From contig NZ_JAPVQY010000014.1 of NCBI RefSeq assembly GCF_027257875.1, forward strand, positions 1 through 64,000: 64,000 nucleotides of DNA, given 5' to 3'. The DNA is from Burkholderia sp. IMCC1007 (lineage in GTDB: Bacteria; Pseudomonadota; Gammaproteobacteria; Burkholderiales; Burkholderiaceae). A program made the translations under genes and the position numbers. Below, in pieces: positions 7,768 through 18,981 of this stretch (position 1 is the first letter of the stretch; each line of letters opens with the position of its first letter). The notes under the pieces are model-generated. The model did not search any database, was not told where the DNA came from, and worked only from the letters and a program-made list of their open reading frames with translations.

Positions 7768-8366
7768 TACGACAGCCACATCGGCACGATCGACGCCGCG
7801 AGCAACAGCCCAAGCGCGGCATTCACGCAACGCCACTGCCGCTCCGTGCGCAACACGCGCGCGAACAGCAACCCGGCGCAACACCAGAGCGACAGCGACG
7901 CCATCGCGGCCGCGCCGAACGCGACGCCGAGCAACGCACCGAGCGTCACGGGGCCGGGCGCGAGCGCGGCGAACGACGCGGCCGCGCCCAGCGTCATCGC
8001 CCAGCCTTTCGGGTTGTGCCACAGCATCCACACACCGCTGACGAACCGCTGCGGCCGCTGCATCGCGGTGTCGAGTCCGGGTTTGCCGCCGCGCCCGATG
8101 CGCACGGCCAGCCACAACAGATACAACGAGCCGAGCACCTTCATCGCGAGCTGCAGCGCGGGCAGCGCCAGCAACACGCTGCCGAGCCCGGCCGCCGCCG
8201 CCGCGGCCATCGACGCAAGACCGGCCGCGATGCCCGCCATCATCGGCAACGAACGCCGGTAACCGAAATGCGCGCCCGACGCGGTCGCGAGCGTGGTCGC
8301 GCCGCCGGGCGTCCCGGTGGATCCGATCACGAAAAGCATCAGTGGCAGGTAGTCGCGAAGCAGCAC
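7767..8366 (-). CDS. LysE family amino-acid exporter
   Basis: This is a 199-aa protein with about six transmembrane segments; the N-terminal 'GSTGTPGGATTLATASGAHFGYRRSLP' is the conserved LysE/RhtB signature. I take GTG 8366 as start (VLLRDYLPL) because GGGAG lies five bases before it and it gives the usual family length. A longer frame to 8450 would run into the neighbouring LysR promoter. It exports amino acids or related small molecules; the substrate cannot be read from sequence. It is divergent from the LysR gene at 8471, its likely regulator. Confidence 0.85.
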   Translation of the reverse strand: MLLRDYLPLMLFVIGSTGTPGGATTLATASGAHFGYRRSLPMMAGIAAGLASMAAAAAAGLGSVLLALPALQLAMKVLGSLYLLWLAVRIGRGGKPGLDTAMQRPQRFVSGVWMLWHNPKGWAMTLGAAASFAALAPGPVTLGALLGVAFGAAAMASLSLWCCAGLLFARVLRTERQWRCVNAALGLLLAASIVPMWLS

Positions 8367-8470
8367 GAGGGCTCCCGGTCGTCGTCGTCGAAACTCCGTT
8401 TTACCCGCACCCAAAGCATTACGAAAGCGAAAGCTTTTTATGCCTGGCATTAGCGTTCATAATGCGACGC

Positions 8471-9337
8471 ATGGTACACAACCTCGACATCGCCCTGCTT
8501 CGCGCGTTCGTCACCGTCGCCGATCACGGCAGCATGACGGCGGCGAGCCACGCGCTGCACCTGACGCAAGGCGCGGTCAGCCAGCAGGTCGCGCGGCTCG
8601 AAACGCTGTCCGGCCCGCTGTTCGTGCGCGAGCATCGCAACCTGCTGCTTACGGCGGACGGCGAGCGGCTGCTCGGGCACGCGCGCCGGCTGCTCGCCGC
8701 GCACGACGCACTGCTGGCCGACATGACGGCCGGCGCGATGGAAGGAACGGTGCGCGTCGGCGCGCCGCAGGACCTCGTCGGCAGCTGTCTCGCGCCGATC
8801 CTGAAAGGCTATGCGCAAGCGCATCCGCAAGTCGCGCTGTCGCTCGTGTGCGCGGCGTCGCCGGAGCTGCGCCGTGCGCTCAGGCAGGGCGAGATCGACG
8901 TCGCGCTGATCGAGGCGCCGGTCGGGCAACCGGGCGGCGAATGTGTCGCCGTCGATCGTCTGGTGTGGGTCGGTGCGAAAGGCGGCGCCGCGTACCGGCG
9001 CACGCCGCTGCCGGTGTCGATGGTCGCGCAAACCTGCGCGTTCCGCCCGACCGTGCTCGACGCGCTGCGGGAATCCGATCGCGAATGGCGCACGCTGTTC
9101 GAGAACGGCAGCCTGGACGCGACGGCCGCGACCGTGCGTGCGGATCTCGCGGTGACCGTATCGCTCGCGTCCACCGTGCCGGCCGATCTCGACATCCTGC
9201 CGGCCGACAGCGGCCTGCCCGCGCTGCCGAATTTCGCGATCAACCTTCATTTGCCGCGCGGCCAGCACACGCCGGCCGCCGCAGAGCTGGCTCGTCACCT
9301 GCGCAACGGCTTTACGCGCGTGCGCGCGGCGGCCTAG
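8471..9337 (+). CDS. LysR family regulator, divergent from the LysE exporter
   Basis: This 288-aa regulator has an N-terminal LysR helix-turn-helix (LLRAFVTVADHGSMTAASHALHLTQGAVSQQVARLE) and a C-terminal substrate-binding domain. ATG 8462 (three codons upstream) is an alternative start; neither has a clear ribosome site, and a CATAAT element at 8458-8463 would suit a leaderless start near 8471. It is divergent from the LysE-type exporter with ~100 bases between them, the arrangement of ArgP/LysG and their exporters. It is therefore probably an amino-acid-responsive activator of the exporter. Confidence 0.88.
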   Translation: MVHNLDIALLRAFVTVADHGSMTAASHALHLTQGAVSQQVARLETLSGPLFVREHRNLLLTADGERLLGHARRLLAAHDALLADMTAGAMEGTVRVGAPQDLVGSCLAPILKGYAQAHPQVALSLVCAASPELRRALRQGEIDVALIEAPVGQPGGECVAVDRLVWVGAKGGAAYRRTPLPVSMVAQTCAFRPTVLDALRESDREWRTLFENGSLDATAATVRADLAVTVSLASTVPADLDILPADSGLPALPNFAINLHLPRGQHTPAAAELARHLRNGFTRVRAAA

Positions 9338-9382
9338 CGCCGGTTCACTCCACGCACCGGCACGCAGCGGCCTAGCGCCGGT
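9329..9382. repeat. 16-bp direct repeat after the LysR gene
   Basis: GCGGCCTAGCGCCGGT occurs at 9329-9344 (including the LysR stop) and again at 9367-9382. It looks like a small local duplication. Confidence 0.75.
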
Positions 9383-9402
9383 CCCGGCTTCGCACCACAT
9401 AC

Positions 9403-11121
9403 TTAAACCACCCCCGGCTCCTGCGGCGTCGCCGCCACGCCTGCGGCCTCCAGCGCCTGGTGCAGCGTCGGAAAGATGCACGACGCGCCGACGATCTCCG
9501 TGATCCGGTGACGCTCCATGTCCGCGTGCAGGTAGCGGTTCACGCGCCCGAACAGCACGCCGATCCCGCGCGCGTGCAGCGCGTTGACGAGATCGGTGAC
9601 CGTGCGCGCGGCCGAGTAGTCGAGATCGGTGATCGCGCCCGCATCGACGATGAACCAGCGCAGCGGTGCGGGTGCCGCGTCGACGAGCTCGGTCACTTCG
9701 GCGGCGAACCGGTGATCGTTCGCGAAGAACAGGTCGGAGCCGAACCGGTAGACGATCAGCCCGGGCGCGGTCATCGCGCCGGGCCGCGATGGCACCGGCT
9801 GCCAGCGCCCGTTGCCTTGCGCCGCCTCGAGCACCATCGTATGCGGCTGGTAGCTGTGCCGTACGTGCCGCATCAGCGACAACGCGACGGCCAGCAGGAT
9901 GCCATGCTCGACGCCGACCGTCACGACGGCCACGGCGGTGATGAGCGCGAGCATAAATTCGCCGGGGCTTTCCTTGCGGATCGCGGCGAGGCTGCGCACG
10001 TTGATCAGCCCGAGCGCGATCGTAAACACGATGCCGGCCAGCACCGCATGCGGCAGATACTGCAAATACGCGCTCAGGAACAACAGCACGACCGCGACGA
10101 CCGCGGCGAACGTCAGGTGTCCGATCTGACTGCGCACGCCTGCACCGTCGGCCATCGCGGTCTGCGTCGGACTCCCGTTCACGACGAACGCGCCGCCCAC
10201 CGCCGCCGCCGCGTTCGCGGCCGCGAGCCCGAGGATGTCGGCGTTGGTGTCGACGTCCTCGCCGTACTGCTGCGCGAACACGCGCGCGGCCGCCGCGCTC
10301 TGCGCGATGATCATCACGAAGCACGACGCGGCCACCGGCACGAGATCGAGGAACTGCTGCCACGTGACGGACGGCCAGCGCAGCGGCGGCAAGCCGCCAG
10401 CAACGGGCCCGAGCACCGCGATCCCGCGCGCGGAAAAGCCGAATGCATGGCTCGCGGCGATGCTGCCCGCGACCGCGATCAACGGCATCGGCACGCGCGG
10501 CAGGAACCGCTTGCACGCGAGAATCGCGACGACGACGAGCACGGCGAGCGCGAGCGTCGGCCGATGCGCATGGACGGCATGCGTGATCACGTAGTCGAGC
10601 TGGGCGACGCTGCGCGACGCCGGATACGGCACGGACAGGCCGAGCATGTCGCCGAGCATCGCGATCGACACCTGCACGCCGACGCCCGCGAGAAAGCCGA
10701 CCAGCACCGTGCGCGACAGGAAATCGGCGAGAAAGCCGAGCTTGAAGATCCGCGCGAGCAGCAGCATCGCGGCGGTCAGCAGCGCGACCATGCCGGCCAG
10801 CGCCACATAGTCGGCGCTGCCGGCAGGCGCCATCGACGACAGGCGGCTCGCGAAGATCGTCGCGGTCGCGGAGTCGGCGGCAACCACGAGATGGCGCGAT
10901 GCGCCGAAGCACGCGAACGCGATGAGCGGCAGGAACGCGGTATAGAGGCCCGTCACGGCCGGCATGCCGGCGATGCGCGCATAGCCGAGCACCTGCGGAA
11001 TATCCATCGATGCGAGCGACATGCCCGCGAAGACGTCGCGGATCGCCGTCGCGCGGTGGACCGGAAGAATGCCCTTCAGCAGCCGCGGCGCGGGCGGCCG
11101 GCGTTCGTTGGAATCTTGCAT
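9403..11121 (-). CDS. SulP family anion permease with STAS domain
   Basis: This 572-aa protein has the SulP transporter core (residues ~25-410; early motif 'DIPQVLGYARIAGMPAVTGLYTAFLP') and a C-terminal cytoplasmic STAS domain (~430-560, with 'WFIVDAGAITDLDYSAARTVTDL'). Family members carry sulfate, bicarbonate or dicarboxylates; the ion is not evident. I take ATG 11121 as start because the SulP homology begins just after it. The frame stays open further upstream, through a run of 9-base repeats. The gene is divergent from the MscS gene at 11478. Confidence 0.87.
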   Translation of the reverse strand: MQDSNERRPPAPRLLKGILPVHRATAIRDVFAGMSLASMDIPQVLGYARIAGMPAVTGLYTAFLPLIAFACFGASRHLVVAADSATATIFASRLSSMAPAGSADYVALAGMVALLTAAMLLLARIFKLGFLADFLSRTVLVGFLAGVGVQVSIAMLGDMLGLSVPYPASRSVAQLDYVITHAVHAHRPTLALAVLVVVAILACKRFLPRVPMPLIAVAGSIAASHAFGFSARGIAVLGPVAGGLPPLRWPSVTWQQFLDLVPVAASCFVMIIAQSAAAARVFAQQYGEDVDTNADILGLAAANAAAAVGGAFVVNGSPTQTAMADGAGVRSQIGHLTFAAVVAVVLLFLSAYLQYLPHAVLAGIVFTIALGLINVRSLAAIRKESPGEFMLALITAVAVVTVGVEHGILLAVALSLMRHVRHSYQPHTMVLEAAQGNGRWQPVPSRPGAMTAPGLIVYRFGSDLFFANDHRFAAEVTELVDAAPAPLRWFIVDAGAITDLDYSAARTVTDLVNALHARGIGVLFGRVNRYLHADMERHRITEIVGASCIFPTLHQALEAAGVAATPQEPGVV

Positions 11122-11183
11122 GCGTGAAATGCGTGAAATGCGTGGATTGCGGTGGTTGCGGTGCTTGCGGTGCTTGCGGTGCT
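11121..11183. repeat. Tandem 9-bp repeats at the SulP start
   Basis: There are seven units: TGCGTGAAA twice, TGCGTGGAT, TGCGGTGGT and TGCGGTGCT three times, followed by a degenerate eighth. The array covers the region where a ribosome site for ATG 11121 should be. As units are 9 bases, copy-number change would not shift the frame if translation began upstream. Confidence 0.9.
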
Positions 11184-11477
11184 TGCGTACGTGCCGCGAA
11201 CGACGCGAAGACGTGAAGACACGAAGACGCGGTTCGCGAAGTCGTTCGCGCATCGTGCCCCGAGCGGGCATCCCGTGGCAAGTACACAGTATGTTGCGCG
11301 GCACGTGCCGGAAGGATGCCCGCGCAACGGTGAGAACCTTCGGGAGCCGCGCGGCGCCTGCGCGGCACGCGCCCGGAACCCGATGGCACAATCACGGTCC
11401 CTTTCATGTGCCCTTCATCGGGCACGCGCCGCAGCGCGGCGCCGATTCAATGCACGAGAAGGACCCAAGCTGCCCCT

Positions 11478-12713
11478 ATGACCCTGAACGAATCCTGGTT
11501 TGCGCCGCTCGTCGGCACCCTCATCCTGATCGCCGCCGCCGGCGCGATGACGGCCGCCGTCCATTTCCTGCTGTTTCGCGTGGTCGCGCGCATCGCGCGG
11601 CTGTCGGCCACCCGCATCGACGATGCGCTGTTCGAGTTCGGCGCGTTCAAGTGGCTGAACCGCATCGTCCCGTTCGTCGTGATCAAGCTCGGGCTCGGCG
11701 CGGTGCCCGGCATCCCGGCCGCGGCCGCGCAGGCCGCCGACAAGGTGCTGTTCGCGCTGATCGTGTTCGTCGTGTCGATGACCATCAGCGCGACACTGTC
11801 CGCGCTCGAACACGCGCATCGCACGAGCCAGCGCGATCAGCCGCGGCTGTCGCTGAAAGGCGCGATGCAGCTCGTCAAGCTCGTGATGTTCATCACGGCC
11901 GCGCTCGTCGTGATCGGCGACGCGACCGGCAAGCAGATCGGGCTGCTGCTGTCGGGCATCGGCGCGATGTCGGCGGTGCTGATGCTGATCTTCAAGGACA
12001 CGCTGCTCGGGCTCGTCGCGGGCGTGCAACTGTCGTCGAACGACATGCTGCGGATCGGCGACTGGATCACGATGCCGTCGGCCGGCGCGGACGGCACCGT
12101 CATCGACATCACGCTGAACACCGTCAAGGTCGCGAATTTCGACCACACGATCATCACGGTGCCGACGTGGAAGCTGATCACCGAGAGCTATCAGAACTGG
12201 CGCGGGATGACCGAAGCCGGCGGACGCCGCATCAAGCGCGCGCTGTTCGTCGACGCGACGAGCGTGCGCTTTCTCGGCAACGACGAGATCGAGCGGCTCG
12301 AACGCCTGACGCTGCTGAAGGACTATCTGGAAGACAAGGTCGACGCGATCTCGCAATGGAACGGCACGCTCGGCGCGGCCGGCGAATGCCCGGCGAACCG
12401 TCGCCAGCTGACGAATCTCGGCACGTTCCGCGCGTACGTCGCGAACTACCTGAAGCAGCATCCGCGAATCCGTCGCGACATGACATGCATGGCGCGGCAA
12501 CTGCCACTGACGGCCGAAGGCATTCCGCTCGAACTGTACTGCTTCACCGACACCACGACGTGGGTCGACTACGAGACGATCCAGGCCGACCTGTTCGATC
12601 ACCTGATCGCGGTGCTGCCGGAATTCGGGCTGCGCGTGTACCAGCACCCGTCGGGCTTCGACATGCGCAGCATGGCCGGCGCCGCGCAGCCCGAACCGCA
12701 GCGCGCAGCGTGA
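11478..12713 (+). CDS. MscS family mechanosensitive channel (YbdG-like)
   Basis: This 411-aa protein has about five N-terminal membrane segments, then the MscS pore helix and beta domain ('IGAMSAVLMLIFKDTLLGLVAGVQL', 'LRIGDWITMPSAGADGTVIDITLNTVKVANFDHTIITVPTWKL'). The length and the extended C-terminal region match the YbdG/miniconductance subgroup. It releases solutes on hypo-osmotic shock. ATG 11478 is chosen because the membrane domain starts right after it; a 24-codon upstream extension looks non-coding. Confidence 0.87.
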   Translation: MTLNESWFAPLVGTLILIAAAGAMTAAVHFLLFRVVARIARLSATRIDDALFEFGAFKWLNRIVPFVVIKLGLGAVPGIPAAAAQAADKVLFALIVFVVSMTISATLSALEHAHRTSQRDQPRLSLKGAMQLVKLVMFITAALVVIGDATGKQIGLLLSGIGAMSAVLMLIFKDTLLGLVAGVQLSSNDMLRIGDWITMPSAGADGTVIDITLNTVKVANFDHTIITVPTWKLITESYQNWRGMTEAGGRRIKRALFVDATSVRFLGNDEIERLERLTLLKDYLEDKVDAISQWNGTLGAAGECPANRRQLTNLGTFRAYVANYLKQHPRIRRDMTCMARQLPLTAEGIPLELYCFTDTTTWVDYETIQADLFDHLIAVLPEFGLRVYQHPSGFDMRSMAGAAQPEPQRAA

Positions 12714-12719
12714 CGCATA

Positions 12720-12750
12720 CCGGCGGCGCCCTGCAACGGGCCGCCGCCGG
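12720..12750. terminator. Hairpin between the convergent MscS and MocR genes
   Basis: CCGGCGGCG-CCC pairs with GGG-CCGCCGCCGG (one unpaired base) around TGCAAC. It sits between two converging genes and probably stops transcription from both sides. Confidence 0.6.
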
Positions 12751-12765
12751 CGGCCGTCGTGCCGC

Positions 12766-14187
12766 TCACCGCCCCGCACACTCCGACGCGAGCCGCCCGA
12801 GCACCTTCAACGCCTCCTCGATCTGCCGCGACCACGAATAGCTGTAGTTGAGCCGGATGAAATGCCGATAATCGTTCGTCGCCGAGAACATGTGGCCGGG
12901 CCCGACCGTGATCCGCTGTGCGAGCGCGAGCGCATACAGCTTCATCGCGTCGACCTGCCGCGGCAGCTCGACCCACAGCACGTAGCCGCCCTGCGGCTGC
13001 GACAGCCGCGTGCCTTCGGGGAAGAAACGCCGCACCATCGCGCTCATCAGGTTCGCCTGCTGCGCATACTGCTTGCGCATCCGCCGCAGGTGGAAATCGT
13101 AGCCGTCGTGCTTCAGGTATTCGGCGATCGCGAGCTGCTCGATCGCCGGCGTCGCGAGCGTGTTCAGGAATTTCAGCTTCTCGACCTGATCGCGGTAGCG
13201 CCCGGGCATCGCCCAGCCGATCCGGTAGCGCGGCGACAGGCTCTTCGTAAACGACGCGCAATGCAGCACCAGCCCGTCGCGATCGAACGACTTCAGCGCG
13301 CTCGGCGCGGTGTCGCCGAAGTGCAGCTCGTGGTAGACGTCGCTCTCGATCGCGGGCACGCCGTGCTTCGCGAGCAGCTCGACGAGCGCGCGCTTGCGTT
13401 CGTCCGGCATCTGGAAGCCGAGCGGGTTCTGGAAATTGGGCATCACCATGCACGCGGCGATGCGCTCGCGCGCGAGAATCCGTTCGAGTGCGTCGAGATC
13501 GATGCCGTCGCCCGGATGCGTCGCCACCTCGAGCGCGCGCATGCCCATCCGCTCGATCGCGTGCAGCATCGCGTAGAACGTCGGCGACTCGACGGCGATG
13601 GTGTCGCCCGGCCGCGCGACGGCCTGCAGGCACAGGTTGATCGCCTCGGTCGCGCCGATCGTCATCACGATCTCGCCCGGCTCGATCGCGATCCCGCGCT
13701 CCGCGTAGCGCCGCGCGATCTGGCGGATGAGTTCCTGGTTGCCGGGCGGCAGGTCGTCGATCACGCCCCAGCGCGTGCGGCGGCGCCCGATCGTCTGCGC
13801 GTAGCGCGCGAGACGCTGCACCGGAAACTGCGACGCATCCGGATACGGCGAGCCGAGCGGCACGGCGTCGTCGCGCGCGATCGAGCGCAGCGTCGACAGC
13901 ACGAGCCGGCTCACGTCCACCGCCGACGGCTCCGCGGCCGGCGCCGACGTGTGCAGTTCGGCCTCGGCCGGCGCCGCGGCGCGCGCCCGCACGAAATAGC
14001 CCGACTGCGGCCGGCTCTCGATCAGCCCGCGGCTCTCCAGCACGAGGTATGCGCGCAGCACGGTCGTGACGCTGAGCTGCTGCTGCCGGCTCGCCTGCCG
14101 CACCGACGGAATCCGCTCGCCGGGCCGGTACACGCCGCGTTCGATCTGCGCCTGCAGTTCGTCGGCCAGTTGTTCGTAACGCTTCAC
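12766..14187 (-). CDS. MocR-type GntR/aminotransferase regulator
   Basis: This 473-aa protein has an N-terminal GntR winged helix (residues ~1-70, 'RPGERIPSVRQASRQQQLSVTTVLRAYLVLESRGLI') and a type I aminotransferase domain (~100-470). The PLP lysine is Lys315 in SFTKSLSP. MocR proteins use the bound cofactor as a sensor rather than for catalysis. The GTG start at 14187 is set by GGGAGG three bases upstream. It is divergent from the molybdoenzyme gene at 14340, which it most likely controls. Confidence 0.9.
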   Translation of the reverse strand: MKRYEQLADELQAQIERGVYRPGERIPSVRQASRQQQLSVTTVLRAYLVLESRGLIESRPQSGYFVRARAAAPAEAELHTSAPAAEPSAVDVSRLVLSTLRSIARDDAVPLGSPYPDASQFPVQRLARYAQTIGRRRTRWGVIDDLPPGNQELIRQIARRYAERGIAIEPGEIVMTIGATEAINLCLQAVARPGDTIAVESPTFYAMLHAIERMGMRALEVATHPGDGIDLDALERILARERIAACMVMPNFQNPLGFQMPDERKRALVELLAKHGVPAIESDVYHELHFGDTAPSALKSFDRDGLVLHCASFTKSLSPRYRIGWAMPGRYRDQVEKLKFLNTLATPAIEQLAIAEYLKHDGYDFHLRRMRKQYAQQANLMSAMVRRFFPEGTRLSQPQGGYVLWVELPRQVDAMKLYALALAQRITVGPGHMFSATNDYRHFIRLNYSYSWSRQIEEALKVLGRLASECAGR

Positions 14188-14339
14188 GCGCCTCCCTTTC
14201 AACTTCCCTTCAACAACACAGTTGCGCTCCGCACTGCGTGAATGCTCGAAACTGTACTCTTTTTTGAAGCGAAGAGGTGTACACACAGCGGCCGCGGCGC
14301 CGCGCGTACTCTCCATGCATCGCCCCTGACACACGCATC

Positions 14340-16664
<2,325 letters not shown>

Positions 16665-16748
16665 CGGAGCACGACGATGCTCGTTCGTCCGCGCGAGCAC
16701 GAGCACCGGCTGCGGATGCCGGACGAAGTGACGCCCGTCCCGTCGTAC

Positions 16749-16800
16749 CTGACTCGCCGCACGTGACTCGCCGCACCTGACTCGCCTCGCCTGACTCTGG
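16749..16800. repeat. Tandem 14-bp repeats after the molybdoenzyme gene
   Basis: CTGACTCGCCGCAC, GTGACTCGCCGCAC and CTGACTCGCCTCGC follow each other, with a partial fourth unit. They fill the space between two convergent genes; no hairpin or function is evident. Confidence 0.85.
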
Positions 16801-16804
16801 CGGC

Positions 16805-18835
16805 TCAACCCCGGCGGTGTCGCAGGAAGCCGCCGTGCTCGGCGGTCGCGTCCGCGATCCGCCGCAGCAGGACGATGCCGTTCAGCAACGCCTGCGCGCC
16901 GTCGCCGTCGCGCGCGGCCACGCGGCGTCGCAACAGCCGGGCCGCCGCGGCGCAGGTCTGCTCGAGCCGAGCGAAATCCGCCTGTGCGATGCGAGCGCGC
17001 ACCACCGCCGCCGCGCGGCGCGCGACCGGCTCGCGCGTGGCCAGTTCGGCGAGCGACAGCAGGCTATCGCCGATTTCCCAGATCGCGAGCAGGTCGCGCA
17101 TGTCGCGCTCGATCAGCGTCTGCGGAAGGCTGCCCGCGAAACCGAGCTCGCGCGCGAGACGGTCGGCCGTGCGGCTCAGCCACGCGCTTGCGGACCACGC
17201 ACGCGGATCGCGCGCGATACTCGCCAGATCGCGGCGCACCGCGCGATGCAGGCGCCGTCGGCTCGTGCCCGAATCGCCGGGAAACACCAGCGCGAAGATC
17301 AGCGCGCCGAACGCGATGCCGAGCAGCGTCGCAAGCGCGCTGTTCAGGAACGCGGCGTCGCGGATGCGCGTCGTGTTGTCCGGCGACGTGAAATTCCAGA
17401 AGAAGATCGAGAACGCGCTGCCCATCGCGGCCGTGCGCGGTTGACGCATCGCGATGCCGGTGCCGATCAGGAACACGCCGAGGATGTAGGCGAGCATCTC
17501 GAAGCCCGACACCGCCGGCAGCAGGATGAAGTTGCAGACGATGCCCGCGACCGCCGCGCCGGCCGTGCCTTTCAGGAAACCAAAGGCCGCGCGTACCGAG
17601 TTCGGACGGGTCGAGAACAGCGAGCCGACGACGGCCGTGATCGTGACGAAGCCGCCGCCCGCCGGCCACGCGGTCACGATCCAGATCGCCGACGCGGCCA
17701 GCACCGCGATGAACGCGCGCAGGCCGTTGTGCCACGCGAGCACCGGATCGCGGTGGAACGCATAGCGCACGCGCGACGGCGGCAATTCGGGCCGGTCGAG
17801 CAGCGCCCGACTCGCACACGCACGATCGAACCCGTCGAGCAGCGCCGCCAGCCGGTCGAGCGTGAGCAGGCGCGACGTGTCCGGCGCAGCCGGCGCAGCG
17901 GCCTCGGCGCGCAGCGCGTCGTCCACGCGTGCGCGCAGTGCCGCCATCTCGTATCCCGCGTCGCCCGCTGCGGCGATACCGTCGAGCACGCGCGCGCCCT
18001 CGTCGACCAGCGGGTCCGGCGCATCGTGCGCGCGCGCCGCGTGCTTGCGGATCGCCTGCGCCGCCGCCTGCGCCGTCAGCACCCCGAGCGCCGCCGCGCG
18101 CAAATGGCCGATCGCGCTGCGCACCGGCGGTGCGCCGGCCGCCGCATATTCTGCCGCGGTGTCGAGTTCGAGCGCGTCCGCGAACAGCCGGTGCACGGCC
18201 GCGCTGTTCGGCTCGCGACGCAGCGCGCCCGCGCCGACCGCCGCCGCCCGCTCGAGATAGCGCGCGAGCCGCGTCCGGACATCCTGCAACGGCGTGCCCG
18301 GCGCGAAGACCGTTTCGAACAGCGCGGCGCACAGGATGCCGACCACCACGTACAGGAACCGCGCGACCGCGATATCGAACGCGTGCAGCGGTGCGGATAC
18401 CGCGTCCATCGCGACGATCGCGGCCGTATAGCCGGCGAGCACCGCCGCATACGCGCGGAAATTCCGCTGGAACGTCGCGACGCCCGCGCACAGTCCGATC
18501 CACGCGGCAAGCGCCGGCAGGAACAGCTCGGGCGTCTGCGCGAATGCACCGGTCAGCACGAGCGCGACGACCGCACCGATCGCGGTGCCGAGAATCCGGT
18601 ACTGGCCCTTCGACAGTCCCATCCCGCGCGTGCCCTGCGCGACGATCCACACGGTCGACGCCGCCCATTTCGGATCGTCGAGATTCATCCTGAATGCGAC
18701 ATAGAGCGCGAGCAGCGACGCGGCCGTATTGCGCAGTGCGAATGCAAGCGCGCCGGGCGGCAAGGTCGGGCGCGCGTCGCGCAGCGCGGCCCGGACGGCC
18801 GCGAGCGGCGGCATGCTGGGAAAGGCGAATTTCAT
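16805..18835 (-). CDS. FUSC family (AaeB-like) exporter
   Basis: This 676-aa inner-membrane protein has two clusters of transmembrane segments (residues ~35-185 and ~385-520), each followed by a cytoplasmic region, the duplicated layout of FUSC/AaeB proteins. Family members export aromatic carboxylic acids or fusaric acid, usually with a small membrane protein and a membrane-fusion protein; neither gene is adjacent here. ATG 18835 (MKFAFPSMPP) is preferred over an 11-codon longer start. The gene is divergent from the LysR gene at 18982, its likely regulator, as aaeR is for aaeXAB. Confidence 0.83.
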   Translation of the reverse strand: MKFAFPSMPPLAAVRAALRDARPTLPPGALAFALRNTAASLLALYVAFRMNLDDPKWAASTVWIVAQGTRGMGLSKGQYRILGTAIGAVVALVLTGAFAQTPELFLPALAAWIGLCAGVATFQRNFRAYAAVLAGYTAAIVAMDAVSAPLHAFDIAVARFLYVVVGILCAALFETVFAPGTPLQDVRTRLARYLERAAAVGAGALRREPNSAAVHRLFADALELDTAAEYAAAGAPPVRSAIGHLRAAALGVLTAQAAAQAIRKHAARAHDAPDPLVDEGARVLDGIAAAGDAGYEMAALRARVDDALRAEAAAPAAPDTSRLLTLDRLAALLDGFDRACASRALLDRPELPPSRVRYAFHRDPVLAWHNGLRAFIAVLAASAIWIVTAWPAGGGFVTITAVVGSLFSTRPNSVRAAFGFLKGTAGAAVAGIVCNFILLPAVSGFEMLAYILGVFLIGTGIAMRQPRTAAMGSAFSIFFWNFTSPDNTTRIRDAAFLNSALATLLGIAFGALIFALVFPGDSGTSRRRLHRAVRRDLASIARDPRAWSASAWLSRTADRLARELGFAGSLPQTLIERDMRDLLAIWEIGDSLLSLAELATREPVARRAAAVVRARIAQADFARLEQTCAAAARLLRRRVAARDGDGAQALLNGIVLLRRIADATAEHGGFLRHRRG

Positions 18836-18981
18836 CCGGCGAGCATACGGCCGCGCGCCGGCCGCCACTACGGGGCAGCGGCGGGATGCGTTATTGCGCC
18901 GGGCGGGATAATCGGCTCGACCCGCGGCGATCCGGCCCGCGACGGTAAGATGCGCGCAGGCCGAACACTAAAACGAATCGC

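Noticed and set aside
8450..11425. 991-codon minus-strand frame
   Set aside because: It runs over the SulP gene in another frame and antisense to the LysR gene; Arg/Gly-rich with no domain. The SulP frame has clear family motifs.
12862..14241. Long plus-strand frame opposite the MocR gene
   Set aside because: It mirrors the MocR coding strand and has no ribosome site or domain.
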